A stretch of DNA of 64,000 nt. Origin: Carettochelys insculpta (Eukaryota > Chordata > Testudines > Carettochelyidae). Shown one piece after another: positions 37,525-46,948 of the stretch. The translations under genes were made by a program, and so were the position numbers. Below the pieces are notes generated by a model. That model was not told the origin of the DNA. It ran no database searches and saw only the letters and a program-made list of their open reading frames with translations. The stretch covers positions 24,340,001 to 24,404,000 of the forward strand of contig NC_134152.1 in assembly GCF_033958435.1 (NCBI RefSeq), given 5' to 3'. Numbering within the stretch: the stretch's first letter is position 1; each line of letters opens with the position of its first letter.

Positions 37525-37745
37525 AAGACTGGCCCAGTGGTTATGACTGCAATGTGAGACGTGGGTAACTCAGGTTAAGGTCTCCCACAAACTTCCTTCT
37601 CTCTGTGCCTCAGTGCATCCTATGTTCATTAGGGAAGATACCACTGCATTGCGTCACAGGAGTGTGGTGAGGCTAAATATGTTGAATGGAGATGCTCAGA
37701 GACTCTGGTGAGCTCCTTCATGGAACTGTTTGAGCATAATTTTCT
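37525..37745 (+). mobile_element. MIR-type CORE-SINE
   Basis: A tRNA-like head (TGGCCCAGTGGTTATGACTG as box A region, CAGGTTAAGGTCTCC as box B region) is followed by CTCTGTGCCTCAGTGCATCC and GTGTGGTGAGGCTAAATATG, as in amniote MIR elements with an L2-like tail. Confidence 0.6.
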
Positions 37746-39308
37746 CACCTGAAGAAGAGCTCTGCGTAAGCTTTATAACACATCTCTTTCAGCCAGCAGA
37801 AGTTGGGTCCTTGTCTCTCAACTCTCCTGGGATGAGCCCGGCTACTATAACCCTACACATATCACTTTCTCACACAGTTGTAAGATGTTCCTATATGTAA
37901 TCACCATGGTGGTGCATGCAGTCTTCAGTTTTGTGCGTAATCTCAGTATTTGTGCTATCACGTATTGTAAGTATAGGGACCAGCAACATGCATATACTGT
38001 TCTGAGAAACAGTACCCAAGATGATTTTGAAGCCCACAGGATCCCCCAGTCTGTAGGTGCAGTTGAAAAATCAGCACATGTAGCGCTCAGTTCTCACAAC
38101 TGCAATGTGCAGAATTTTAGCAGTTCAGCTGACTGTTGCAGGATGCCACTTCAGTTGCCATGGAAACTGACATCAGCTCACCAGATTCAGGGCAAAGTGT
38201 TTGCCTGATTATCTGATGCTGCTGAGAACTGAAATATGCAGTGATTACTCTGAAGTCCTTCACCCTCCTGTTGCTGAACCAATTTCCATTCCCAGTGCAC
38301 TCGGCAAAGTAGATAGAATTCTTGGAGAGCTGAGTCATGGCTGCAGTCTTCTATGCAGTCAGATCGCCAGAGGTGAAAGACATTAATAGCTGGGCCCTCT
38401 TCATCACTGAGCCTTACATTGTGCTAACAAAATGGGGTAACTTTCTCAAAATCTAGCAAGGAGCGACTGGGTCAACTGAATACAGTATAAACCTGAGGAT
38501 AATGGTTTATTTGCTTTTTAAAATGCAAATCTGGATCTGAACATCTTTGTAATCCATCTTTATGCATTTTAGGGTCAGATTGTGCCCTTGATACATTGTT
38601 ATAATTTTGGAGTAACTCCACATACATCTAGACTTATTCTGGTGTAACTGAGAGAAGAGTCTGGTCTGTAGGGTGCTTTGGGGGAAAAAACATCTAGAAA
38701 CTGTGCTCTAAATTAGGGAGGGAGGTTTGGAGTGTCGCTTTACCACAGTGTTGTATTGGAGGCTTGCTCTACACTGCATAGTTGTGGGACAGTGAGCAGT
38801 GAGTGTTGCAATAAGACTGATAAAACTCCACCAGTGGGTGCTATAGCAGCTAATCAATGGATGCTCACCATCTCTGAAAATTCATCCTTGACCTTTCAGT
38901 TAATTTATAAGACTCAGTGTTTATCTTCTCATTACTTAATTTGATGCAATACAGTTTATTGACATAAGCCATGGAGGTGGAAGAAAAGTGCAAAAAATAT
39001 GTATTTTGGGCTGCTCCTTTTTCCTATCAGTTTTACATTTGAAGGGTGTTTAAACAGCTCTCACACTGAAATAATGGTCAGTGGTTAGACACGAGTCTCT
39101 TTCACCACCATGGATTCCACTCTTTCCAAACATGATACTAAATTGTATTCCTTGGATACAAGTAGGTCAGCATTTAATCTCTAATAAAATATAGCATCTG
39201 TGTCAGGCTTTCTTGGGTGCTGGGATAGCAGGGAGAAATGTATCAGAAATTAAAATAACTACCACTGTGTAAAATCATGAAATTAATCAACAATGCAATC
39301 CACTAGAT
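37746..39308. other. No gene; one palindromic MITE-like trace near 38570-38650
   Basis: GGGTCAGATTGTGCCCTTG ... TTCTGGTGTAACTGAGAGAA resembles an old palindromic MITE class. The frame at 37885-38208 matches no protein I know. Confidence 0.35.
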
Positions 39309-39459
39309 CAGTTGTTCTCCAACTTTTCGATAGTGTGACCCCATGTTACAACAGAAAAAAAATGTTGACACCCCCAGCATAAAGAAAGCAAAGCAGTTGT
39401 CAAGCCCCGCCCCACTTCCCTGGATCTGACTCTGACCCCTAGGTTGAGAACTCATGCAG
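39309..39459. mobile_element. hAT-like MITE
   Basis: The left end CAGTTGTTCTCCAACTTTTC and right end AGGTTGAGAACTCATGCAG are imperfect inverted hAT ends (CAGTGGTTCTCAACCT type). No clear 8-bp duplication was found. Confidence 0.5.
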
Positions 39460-39714
39460 TAGACTGGAAGAAGTTACACAATCAGGAAATAAAAGAAGAA
39501 AATCTTAATGTATAACTGAAGTAGTTACATTTTTACATCAAGGTTTATTCAGTGTATTAGTTGTGTTCCAGTTTCTGAGGCTGTTTGTTTGGTATCCAGG
39601 ATGCTGTGTCATGCAATTTGATACAATGTCCTATCAATGCGTTTCTTCCCCTAGTTGTTTTATAACAATAAAAATAAAAATAAAAAAAAACCATACCGAA
39701 CACCTTCTCTGAAT

Positions 39715-40390
39715 TGCACAAACTTCTTATCTGCTTAGATTCTTGCTATTATCTGACCTTTAGTACTTTCCTGCTTTCCACCCACTGGGCTCTCAGTTTT
39801 GGATCAGTGAATTTTATCATTTTGCTGAACACTCTTTTTTCCAGGTCACTGATTTATAAAGTTAACAAAATGAGTCCTGCTGATTCTTGCTTCCTTGCAC
39901 TACTCGCCTCACTCTGTCATGAATGGCTCAATTGCCCTTTGTCTTCAATTTCCAAGGTATTTACTGAATCCAGAGATTGACTTTTTGTTCAGGAAGCAGT
40001 ATTGTGCCTTGTCCAAACAGGTATTCATGGGTGTATTTATTTTACTTATATCCCAGTTTATTATTGTTGTTGAAGTCTCCCATTAATTGTCCTTTTGACA
40101 AGCCCTTTTTGATTTCTGCAATTATCCCAGTGCTGCAAAGGAAAGCCGGTACATATGGATTTCCTACCAACAACTTACTCTCTTAATACTTCCCTGCCAC
40201 CAATTTACTCTCTTAACAATTGAAAGTATTAGTCGTATTTTCAAGTAATAATGCTAGTTCCCTACCCAAATTTCCTGCAAGAGCTATCTCTGTTACTCCC
40301 AAAGCTTTTAGTCTCTCCTTTCTATCCTAAGCAATTAGCTTTTCCCAATATTTTTCAGCATTGATTTTCACTTTCCTACCCTTTGTATTT
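39715..40390 (-). mobile_element. Old CR1/L2-type LINE endonuclease remnant
   Basis: On the minus strand TTAATGGGAGACTTCAACAA at about 40090 reads LMGDFNN, the strongly conserved endonuclease motif of these LINEs. The surrounding sequence is frame-broken. Confidence 0.5.
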
Positions 40391-40399
40391 ACTCTTTGA

Positions 40400-40612
40400 A
40401 ATGATGTGGCTCAGTGGTTTGAGCATTGGCCATGCAAGTCCAGGGCTGTGAGCTCAGTCTTTGAGGGGGCCATTTAGGGGCCTAGCACAAAAAAAAAAAA
40501 TCTATCAGGGTGGTGATGTAGGTCCTGCTGTGAGTGCAGAGGGCACTGGACTTGATGACTTCTCAAGGTCCCTTCTGGTTCTGAGATAGGTATATCTCCA
40601 TATTTTTTCCCA
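40400..40612 (+). mobile_element. tRNA-derived SINE, Cry I (turtle pol III/SINE) type
   Basis: The pol III box A region is TGGCTCAGTGGTTTGAGC at 40408-40425, the degenerate box B region follows in GGGCTGTGAGCTCAGTC, then the SINE body TTGAGGGGGCCATTTAGGGG. An A-run precedes a tail with GGCACTGGACTTGATGACTT, CTCAAGGTCCCTTCTGGTTC, a CR1-like 3' end that would be recognised by CR1 reverse transcriptase. This architecture is what is known for cryptodiran turtle SINEs. Confidence 0.8.
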
Positions 40613-41070
40613 CTCTCCTTGCATTGTTCTACAGAAGAGGAGAGAACAGATTATCTCTGTGGTATAGCTGCTTTTCTGAAATTCTTTTTTTTCTTGATAC
40701 CATGTATAATGTTTTCTCAGTAATTGATCTCTTTCATACATGGGCCAGTCCTTCACCATAGCCATTTACGTATTGCTTTTCAACTCAAGAAAAGTCCAGT
40801 TCTCACTTTCCTTTACATGATGGATTCCAGATTCCTCCCCGCCCCCTGGGTTAGCCTGATCACTTCCCCGTGGGCTGAAGCTGCTACCAAGTGTGTGGTA
40901 TCCTGGGAGAAGGAGGAGATGCACAACAGAAGCTGTGGGATCAGCAAGCATATGTTTCCAGAATTGTTTGGGAGTGAATGGAGGATGGGTCATAGTACAG
41001 GTGTAAGTAGTCCTACCCAAGTAAAGTCCTACCTGTATGTTCACCTGACCCTATGTCCTTGTCCCTAAGG
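40613..41070. other. No gene recognised
   Basis: Unassigned intergenic DNA. Confidence 0.4.
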
Positions 41071-41400
41071 CAGGGGTGCGCAAAGTGAAGGAGGGGGAAT
41101 GAAACTTCATAAGCGGGGCAGAGCATGATTGGCTGCTGGGTCTCAGGCTCATCCATCTCATCAAAATGCTGAAATATGTTACTGTTTTTATGTAAGTGTG
41201 TTCACATGTACATAGTGAGTAATGGAGTTGTTACATTCTATATACTTTTCTTACACATGTCAAAAGTTCTTTTGGTTTTTTTTCATATGAACATAACTGA
41301 AATTTCTGTCATTTTTGGATTACATAATCAGTGTGGGGAGCAGGCTGCTCATTGCAGGAACAAAAAGTGGGGCCTGATGTTTAAAGTTTGCTCACCCCTG
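41071..41400. mobile_element. Non-autonomous hAT element, 330 bp
   Basis: CAGGGGTGCGCAAAGT at the left and AAAGTTTGCTCACCCCTG at the right are inverted repeats. The flanks ccctaagg (41063-41070) and ctctaagg (41401-41408) are an 8-bp duplication with one change. Confidence 0.85.
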
Positions 41401-42174
41401 CTCTAAGGCACCTTGTGCTGCCAATCCTTGCTCCTCTGTTACCCTGAGGCAAGTTCTGGGCACCTCCAGTTGCAGTGTGGTCGGAGTAAGGGGAAGAAAG
41501 AGAGACCCTCTGCACCCATTCCCCAACACTTACTGCACCTGGGTTAGCATGTCCGACAATGTATTAGGTATGAAATGGTCACAAAAGAATGTGAAACGTC
41601 ACCAGCGACCTTCCTGTCTCAACTTCCCTCCTCACAGAGCAATTGCAGTGGGCAGCACAATTCTCTGAGGCCACCATGAGGCAGAGACCTGTCTTGTAGC
41701 TCAGGGATGCAAATCAAATGCTTCCTTTCCAGGGAACTGTGCAAGCTTTTGTGAGGTATGTTAACAGCCAGCAACTAGTCGGGTGCCTTCTGGCAATTTT
41801 TCAAATTGATATTATCTCAGAAATAAGCAGTAAAACTGCAGAGCTTGAGAACAATAGGTGCCTCACACAGTCACTAAAGCCACCTTGTTAAGACTGCCTG
41901 AAGGTAAGAGTTTGCCATTAGCTTGCCTCACAGGTATGCAAAGGACACACTTTCCAATTCCAAAGTTCCATAGTTCACTTGTAAAGGAACTGTCAAACCC
42001 TGTCTTGCAAAGAGAGGAGGTGGGAGTGGGATGCTAACTGGGAAGGTTCCTACTAACAGTACTTGGTTGACTAGATCACTCTTAAGGGTACTCGCTTCAG
42101 AGGATCCCAACTGCCTTTATAAATATTCACTCAGGTAGCATCACAGCCCACCTGCTCTGTGTTGGGTCTGAGCC
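41401..42174. other. No gene recognised
   Basis: Unassigned intergenic DNA. Confidence 0.4.
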
Positions 42175-42310
42175 AAAGAATCAGTGGGGACACTGAAGAT
42201 CAGAGAGGTGAGATGACTTGCCCAAGGACGCACTGAAAATTGGTGTCAGAAACAAGAAGCCAACCTAGGAATCCTCATTCTGGATCCCCTCCCTGTTAGC
42301 CATTATACAT
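42175..42310 (+). mobile_element. MIR-like SINE fragment
   Basis: GAGGTGAGATGACTTGCCCA, AGGACGCACTGAAAATTGGT and CCTAGGAATCCTCATTCTGG then GTTAGCCATTATAC follow the order of the MIR core. Confidence 0.6.
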
Positions 42311-42322
42311 GTATTTCCCATA

Positions 42323-42741
42323 CAGTAGACTCCCAAGAAATGCGCACTTGGGTTGCGTGTATCTCGGGTTAATGTGACTTTGAGTGGTGGGGAGCTGGTG
42401 CCTGGCATCAGCTCCCCACCACTCAGAGGAGCAGGGAAATTAAACCAGTGCTGCTGCACTGATCAGTTTCCCCACTTCTGTCGGGGCAGCAGCCATGATG
42501 CTGCCCCTGAGAGGAGTGGGGAAACTGATGAGGGCAGCTGTCCTGGTTAGTTTCCTGGCTCTGTAAGCAGAGGGGAGCCAGGCTGCTGCCTGGTCCCCAG
42601 CTCCTGTCCACTCACTGGAGCTAGGAAACTGACCAGGGCTGGCGCCCTCCTCAGTTTCCTGGCTCCCCTGAGTTGTGTGGGAAATTTAACTTATGTGGAG
42701 GTTGCAAGAACGCAACCCCTGCGTAAGTTGGTGGTCTACTG
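42323..42741. mobile_element. Tc1/mariner-like MITE, 419 bp
   Basis: TA, then CAGTAGACTCCCAAGAAATG at the left; GTTGGTGGTCTACTG then TA at the right. The TA duplication and CAGTAGAC...GTCTACTG ends fit Tigger/pogo-type elements. The inside is made of degenerate repeats around GGAAACTGA and its complement TCAGTTTCC. Confidence 0.75.
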
Positions 42742-42837
42742 TACTCAGTACAATGAAGTGGTTATAAAAACTTCGAGCAGGAGGCAAGATGTCAGTTCTG
42801 AACTCAGGGAAAGAAATGGAACAGAATCTGATTTTAC

Positions 42838-42890
42838 GTAAAACAAAAAAACAGTGAAGTAGCACTTTAAGACTAACAAAATAATATGTA
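42838..42890 (-). mobile_element. Penelope-like element tail fragment
   Basis: AGTGAAGTAGCACTTTAAGA then CTAACAAAATAAT is the inverted PLE tail as in 35063-35400. Confidence 0.6.
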
Positions 42891-42933
42891 ATATGTAAAA
42901 TCAGTCAAAGTATTTTGGGGTTCTAGTACAGTA

Positions 42934-43256
42934 CAGGTAGAACTTCTCTGGTCTGGGATTCTCTAGTCTGGCAAGATCTGTGTTCTAGCATCTGCGGGAT
43001 AGCTGCTTTGGGACCAGCAGCTGGGAGTCCAGCAGCCAAGACTGGCAGTGGAGCCAAGCTGGCAGCCTGGGGACAGGGAGCCCAATGGGCCAGGCCAGCA
43101 GCTGAGCCCACTAGCCAGGAAAGTAGCCCAGCTGTGTCTGCTGACAGAGCCCACAGTCCATCAACAGAGGGGTTGGAATTGACCACTGGTCCAGCAAACT
43201 CCCTCGTTTGGGACCCCTCAGGTCCCAAGGGTGCCAGAAGAGGGAGATTCAGCATG
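42934..43256. mobile_element. Tc1/mariner-like MITE
   Basis: TA then CAGGTAGAACTTCTCTGGTC at the left; GGGAGATTCAGCATG then TA at the right. It belongs with, but is diverged from, the elements at 45721 and 57783. The interior is GC-rich. Confidence 0.65.
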
Positions 43257-43602
43257 TAATAAATGCTAGTAGGGCTATGAACCAGAAGGTGGTAGATGTA
43301 GTAGCTGATATAGGCAGTAAGGTATATCAGCTGCTGCTTCCCCCAGCCCTGTGAATATTCATGGCTTTGTTCTCAGCTCCAGCAGTGTTCAGAGACCCAG
43401 GTCTCAGAGACTGAAAACTGCTTCAAGCGGAGCTGAAGGACCTGCGAAAGCGCCTGAGGCAGAAGGCTCACAGCAGGTGATCCCTCGCTTCAACACCTGT
43501 GTGGCAGGAGGGAGGAGGGGAGGACGATGTGACATGATTGACAGTCTTCTCCTCTCCATCTCCCCCACCCCAGGAGTGACGATGAGGGGGCTTCCTGTAG
43601 AG

Positions 43603-43852
43603 CTATGGTGTCCAACATGCTAGCTGCTAGCCACATGTGGCTATTTGGCTTGAACAATAAATACACTGAAGAAGTGGGTCTGTCCCACGAAAGCTCACCT
43701 AATAAACTATTTTGCTAGTCTTTAAAGTGCTACTGGACTGCTTTTTGTTTTGATAGTGTATTGACTAGCACAGCTCCCTCTCTGTTACTGTTTAGAAGAA
43801 TGCTATAGCAGTACTGCTATACTACTGCTTCAGAACTGGTTGGACACCACTG
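43603..43852. mobile_element. hAT element with perfect 8-bp duplication, carrying a PLE insertion
   Basis: Flanked by ctgtagag at 43595-43602 and 43853-43860. The ends CTATGGTGTCCAAC and GTTGGACACCACTG are inverted repeats. The middle is occupied by a Penelope-like element at about 43664-43792. Confidence 0.88.
43664..43792 (+). mobile_element. Penelope-like element 3' end nested in hAT
   Basis: CTGAAGA, then a perfect 5-bp hairpin GTGGG-TCTGT-CCCAC, then GAAAGCTCACC, followed by TAATAAACTATTTTGCTAGT, AAAGTGCTACTGGACTGCTT and GACTAGCACAGCTCCCTCTC. Same layout as 35063-35400 on the opposite strand. Confidence 0.75.
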
Positions 43853-43860
43853 CTGTAGAG

Positions 43861-44768
43861 CAAGAGGAAAGGATAGATCTCCTGCCTGTGGGGACTTCTT
43901 GGGTGAATGCCTTGCATGGGGCTGGCGTTAGAGAAAATGGCACCCTGGGCCCCATGGCCATGGTGGCTCCCATTGCCCCCGGTCCTCATAGGCTCCCCAG
44001 ACTTCTCTCACCAAGTAACTCCTGCATGTCCCTCTCTGCACGATGCTGCCTTTATCCTAACCCCTGCACTCCTATCCCCTTCACCTCCCTCCCGTGCCCC
44101 TAACCTCTGCACTGTGCCCTCGGCTCCGTAACCCTTCACTGCTAACCCTGGCACCTCCTGCACCCTTAACTCCTGCACCCACATGGAGCAACTGACCCAT
44201 GTGGATGCACAACACAGCTGGCATTGCTGCTCACTCCTACACTGGATGCCTGCTCCTTCACCTTAAGGAGTCCAGAGGGTGCACAAGGAAAGGGAGAACA
44301 CAGAGCTGCTGATGCCCCTGCACAGCCCTGGTGCTGTGTAATGGTGGGGATAGGGAGAGGGACTCTTTCCAGTCCATGTTTAAGTTATTTTAAAAACACA
44401 TCTATCATCTTACAAGGTACACGGGAAGTGGGGGAATTTGAACTCATTCTGGGCACCACCAAAAATTATACAAACCTGCCACAAAGTAGTGAGTTCACAC
44501 ATCTTTGAATGGTAGAACTGGCTCTGACTGAGGGGCACCAATGGCCAGCACTGGTGTTAACTTATTGTTTGCTTTGCTGCTGAAGAATGCTCTTGTGAAC
44601 TTCAATGACTATCTAGGTAGAGATTAAAATGAGCCAAAAAAGGACCTCCTTTGATTGCCTCATCTGAAAGATGGTACTCCTGAGCAAGCTCTCCTATGCT
44701 AGAAGATCCTAGTTCTGCTCTGTACCATCAACAAGGTATCAGCAACGTGGAAACTTTAAGCCATGTAA
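43861..44768. other. No gene; C-rich at 43930-44190
   Basis: A C-rich stretch with repeated CCCTAACCCCTGCACTCC-like phrases resembles the minisatellite at 15911-16180. The open frames in it are compositional. Confidence 0.4.
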
Positions 44769-45480
44769 GCTGTGTCTACACGTGCACGCTACTTCGAAGT
44801 CGCGGCACTAACTTCGAAATAGCGCCCGTTGCGGCTACACGCGTCGGGCGCTATTTCGAAGTTAACTTCGACGTTAGGCGGCGAGACATCGAAGTCGCTA
44901 ACCTCATGAGGGGATCGGAATAGCGCCCTACTTCGACGTTCAACGTCGAAGTAGGGACCGTGTAGACGATCCGCGTCCCGCAACGTTGAAATTGCCGGGT
45001 CCTCCATGGCGGCCATCAGCTGGGGGCGTTGAGAGATGCTCTCTCTCCAGCCCCTGCGGGGCTCTATGGTCACCGTGGGCTGCAGCCCTTAGCCCAGGGC
45101 TTCTGGCTGCTGCTGCTGCAGCTGGGGATCCATGCTGCATGCACAGGGTCTGCAACCAGTTGTTGGCTCTGTGTATCTTGTGTTGTTTAGTGCAACTGTG
45201 TCTGGAAGGGGCCCTTTAAGGGAGCGGCTTGCTGTTGAGTCCGCCCTGTGACCCTGTCTGCAGCTGTGCCTGGCACCCTTATTTCGATGTGTGCTACTTT
45301 GGCGTGTAGACGTACCCTCGCAGCACCTATTTCGATGTGGTGCCGCGCAACATCGAAGTTGAACATCGACGTTGCCAGCCCTGGAGGACGTGTAGACGTT
45401 ATTCATCGAAATAGCCTATTTCGATGTTGCTACATCGAAATAAGCTATTTCGATGTTGGCTTCACGTGTAGACGTAGCCA
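44769..45480. mobile_element. CpG- and TTCGAA-rich palindromic PIF/Harbinger-like element
   Basis: TAA at 44766-44768, then GCTGTGTCTACACGTG; the right end is CACGTGTAGACGTAGC, then CA and TAA. The interior contains multiple self-complementary phrases (TATTTCGAAGTTAACTTCGA, CATCGAAATAAGCTATTTCG) and unusually many CpG dinucleotides compared with its neighbours, suggesting a young or recently unmethylated copy. No transposase is encoded. Confidence 0.75.
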
Positions 45481-45720
45481 TAATGTCCTCATATGGTGTC
45501 TTGTATCTGTTACTAGTCTGTTCAGGTGCAGGTTTCTACAAGTGGAACATATGCTGTCAAATTCCTTATGAATATGGTTTGCTAACCCATTGAGTCCCTT
45601 TTAATAGTAGCAACCCAATAATTAGAGAGCCTGGTTCACTGAGAAGGGTAAAGGAGTAAGCATGTTTACAGTCTGCAGAACAAATAGGGTTCCTTTTAAG
45701 TACTGATATGCTTTAGACTA

Positions 45721-46290
45721 CAGGTTGAACCTCTCTAATCTGGAACTCTTTCATCCGGCAACATCCATAATCCGGCATGGTTTTAGTTAGCCATTTATCA
45801 TGGGTGTGGCCAAGTTTCCTGTGGTCCTATAAAGTTTGCTTTCAGCTACCAGTCCTGGCTCTCAGTGTTCTGTGCTGTTAGTTAGCTGCAATTTATCTCT
45901 AAGACTATGTTTAGATTGCAGGCTTCTGTTGTGAGCCCAGAGGTCTCCAGACAGAAGTCTGCCACTTCCAGGAGCCTTCTGCCAACACCCCAGCCATCCT
46001 TGTTCCACAGGGAAGAAGGGATGTGTCAGAAGAGGGGTTTTCCTGATATTTGACCCCGTGTAGAAGAGCCAAATGTCGGGAAAGCCTCTGCCAACAGAAG
46101 TGTTGGCAGGAGTATCTTTTTCAACAGATTTCTTCAATCTAGACACAGCCTAAATGTCTTCTAAGAGCCCAGTAAGTGGTGAAAGTGTTGCCAATCCTGT
46201 TAGATATTTTTCACCTCCCATGGTCCGGCAAATTCTCTTGTCCAACAGTGATCAGGTCCCTAGGGTGCCGGCTGAGTAAGGTTCAACCTG
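45721..46290 (+). mobile_element. Tc1/mariner (Tigger-like) MITE with nested Harbinger-like element
   Basis: TA then CAGGTTGAACCTCTCTAATC at the left; GTAAGGTTCAACCTG then TA at the right. Removing the nested 45903-46150 insertion gives an element collinear with 57783-58099 and, inverted, with 49089-49410. Confidence 0.85.
45903..46150. mobile_element. PIF/Harbinger-like MITE with TAA duplication
   Basis: Terminal repeats GACTATGTTTAGATTG and CAATCTAGACACAGCC flanked by TAA on both sides (45900-45902, 46151-46153). The empty-site sequence is visible in the paralogous copy near 57973, which confirms the boundaries. Confidence 0.85.
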
Positions 46291-46759
46291 TAGTAACATC
46301 ATTTCACCAAGTCTGTTTCCTGATAAGAGGAATGCTGTACAGCTGGGAAAAAAGAGAAAAGCACTTTTTTGTCTTGAGCACTTCCATCTTTGAAACAAAA
46401 AACATTGAGATGGGCTTGAAAGGGAAAGGTCAGACAAGGTACAAAGGGGAGTAGATCTGGGAAACAGCCGCACATATCATCCCTCATAACAGTAACATCC
46501 TGTATTTGAATAATTAGTCAGTGTTCTCTAGAGTAAGCGATACACCCGTGTAATTCAACTATACAAAGCAAATTTTACTGTGTTTCAGGCTTTTTCCTCT
46601 TAGATTACGTGATGAAGTACTCTTTAGCATTGGACCTGATAAGCAGTTAATCTCAGTGTACCAGCAAAAATAAACTATCCATGCAACACTTGGTTTTTAA
46701 CTCCTCGTGAGAGAAAAGTTAAAGTCAGCAGTGAAGGTAGCCGGATGAACCTGTGTCCT
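46291..46759 (-). other. Sequence downstream of TMEM130 stop, probably 3' UTR in part
   Basis: Lies immediately 3' of the TMEM130 stop codon on the minus strand. Without a recognisable poly-A signal its transcribed extent is unknown. Confidence 0.35.
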
Positions 46760-46948
46760 TCATACTGTGTAAGTTCTCACTGGCTTGTACAAAGGATGGA
46801 GGAGTCTATGGTTCTCTCTGACAGTCTCCCAGTACTCCTGAGGTGGCTGGAGGAAACAGGAGCTGCAGCATATTTGGCCACAACTTGACTTGGAATCGGA
46901 AGGAGAGAGATTTTTGTCAGAGAATGGAGAAAAATCAAAATCAGCTAC
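46760..46948 (-). CDS. TMEM130: TMEM130 last coding exon, cytoplasmic tail
   Basis: The acceptor is CTTTCCAG next to 46948 and the exon ends in TGA at 46760-46762. The 62 residues begin [13 protein letters not shown], contain the cysteine cluster CGQICCSSC that could be palmitoylated (inference), then [17 protein letters not shown], and finish VRTYTV. These blocks are conserved in the family. No AATAAA or ATTAAA signal is seen on the minus strand within about 300 bases of the stop, so the 3' UTR end is not placed. Confidence 0.94.
   Translation of the reverse strand, partial: VADFDFSPFSDKNLSPSDSKSSCGQICCSSCFLQPPQEYWETVRENHRLLHPLYKPVRTYTV

Noticed and set aside
37885..38208. 107-codon plus-strand frame with a hydrophobic start
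   Set aside because: No family resemblance and no other exon nearby; cannot be supported as a gene.
40408..40460. Functional tRNA gene
   Set aside because: The tRNA-like boxes are the head of a SINE; the second half does not fold as a tRNA and continues into a CR1-like tail.
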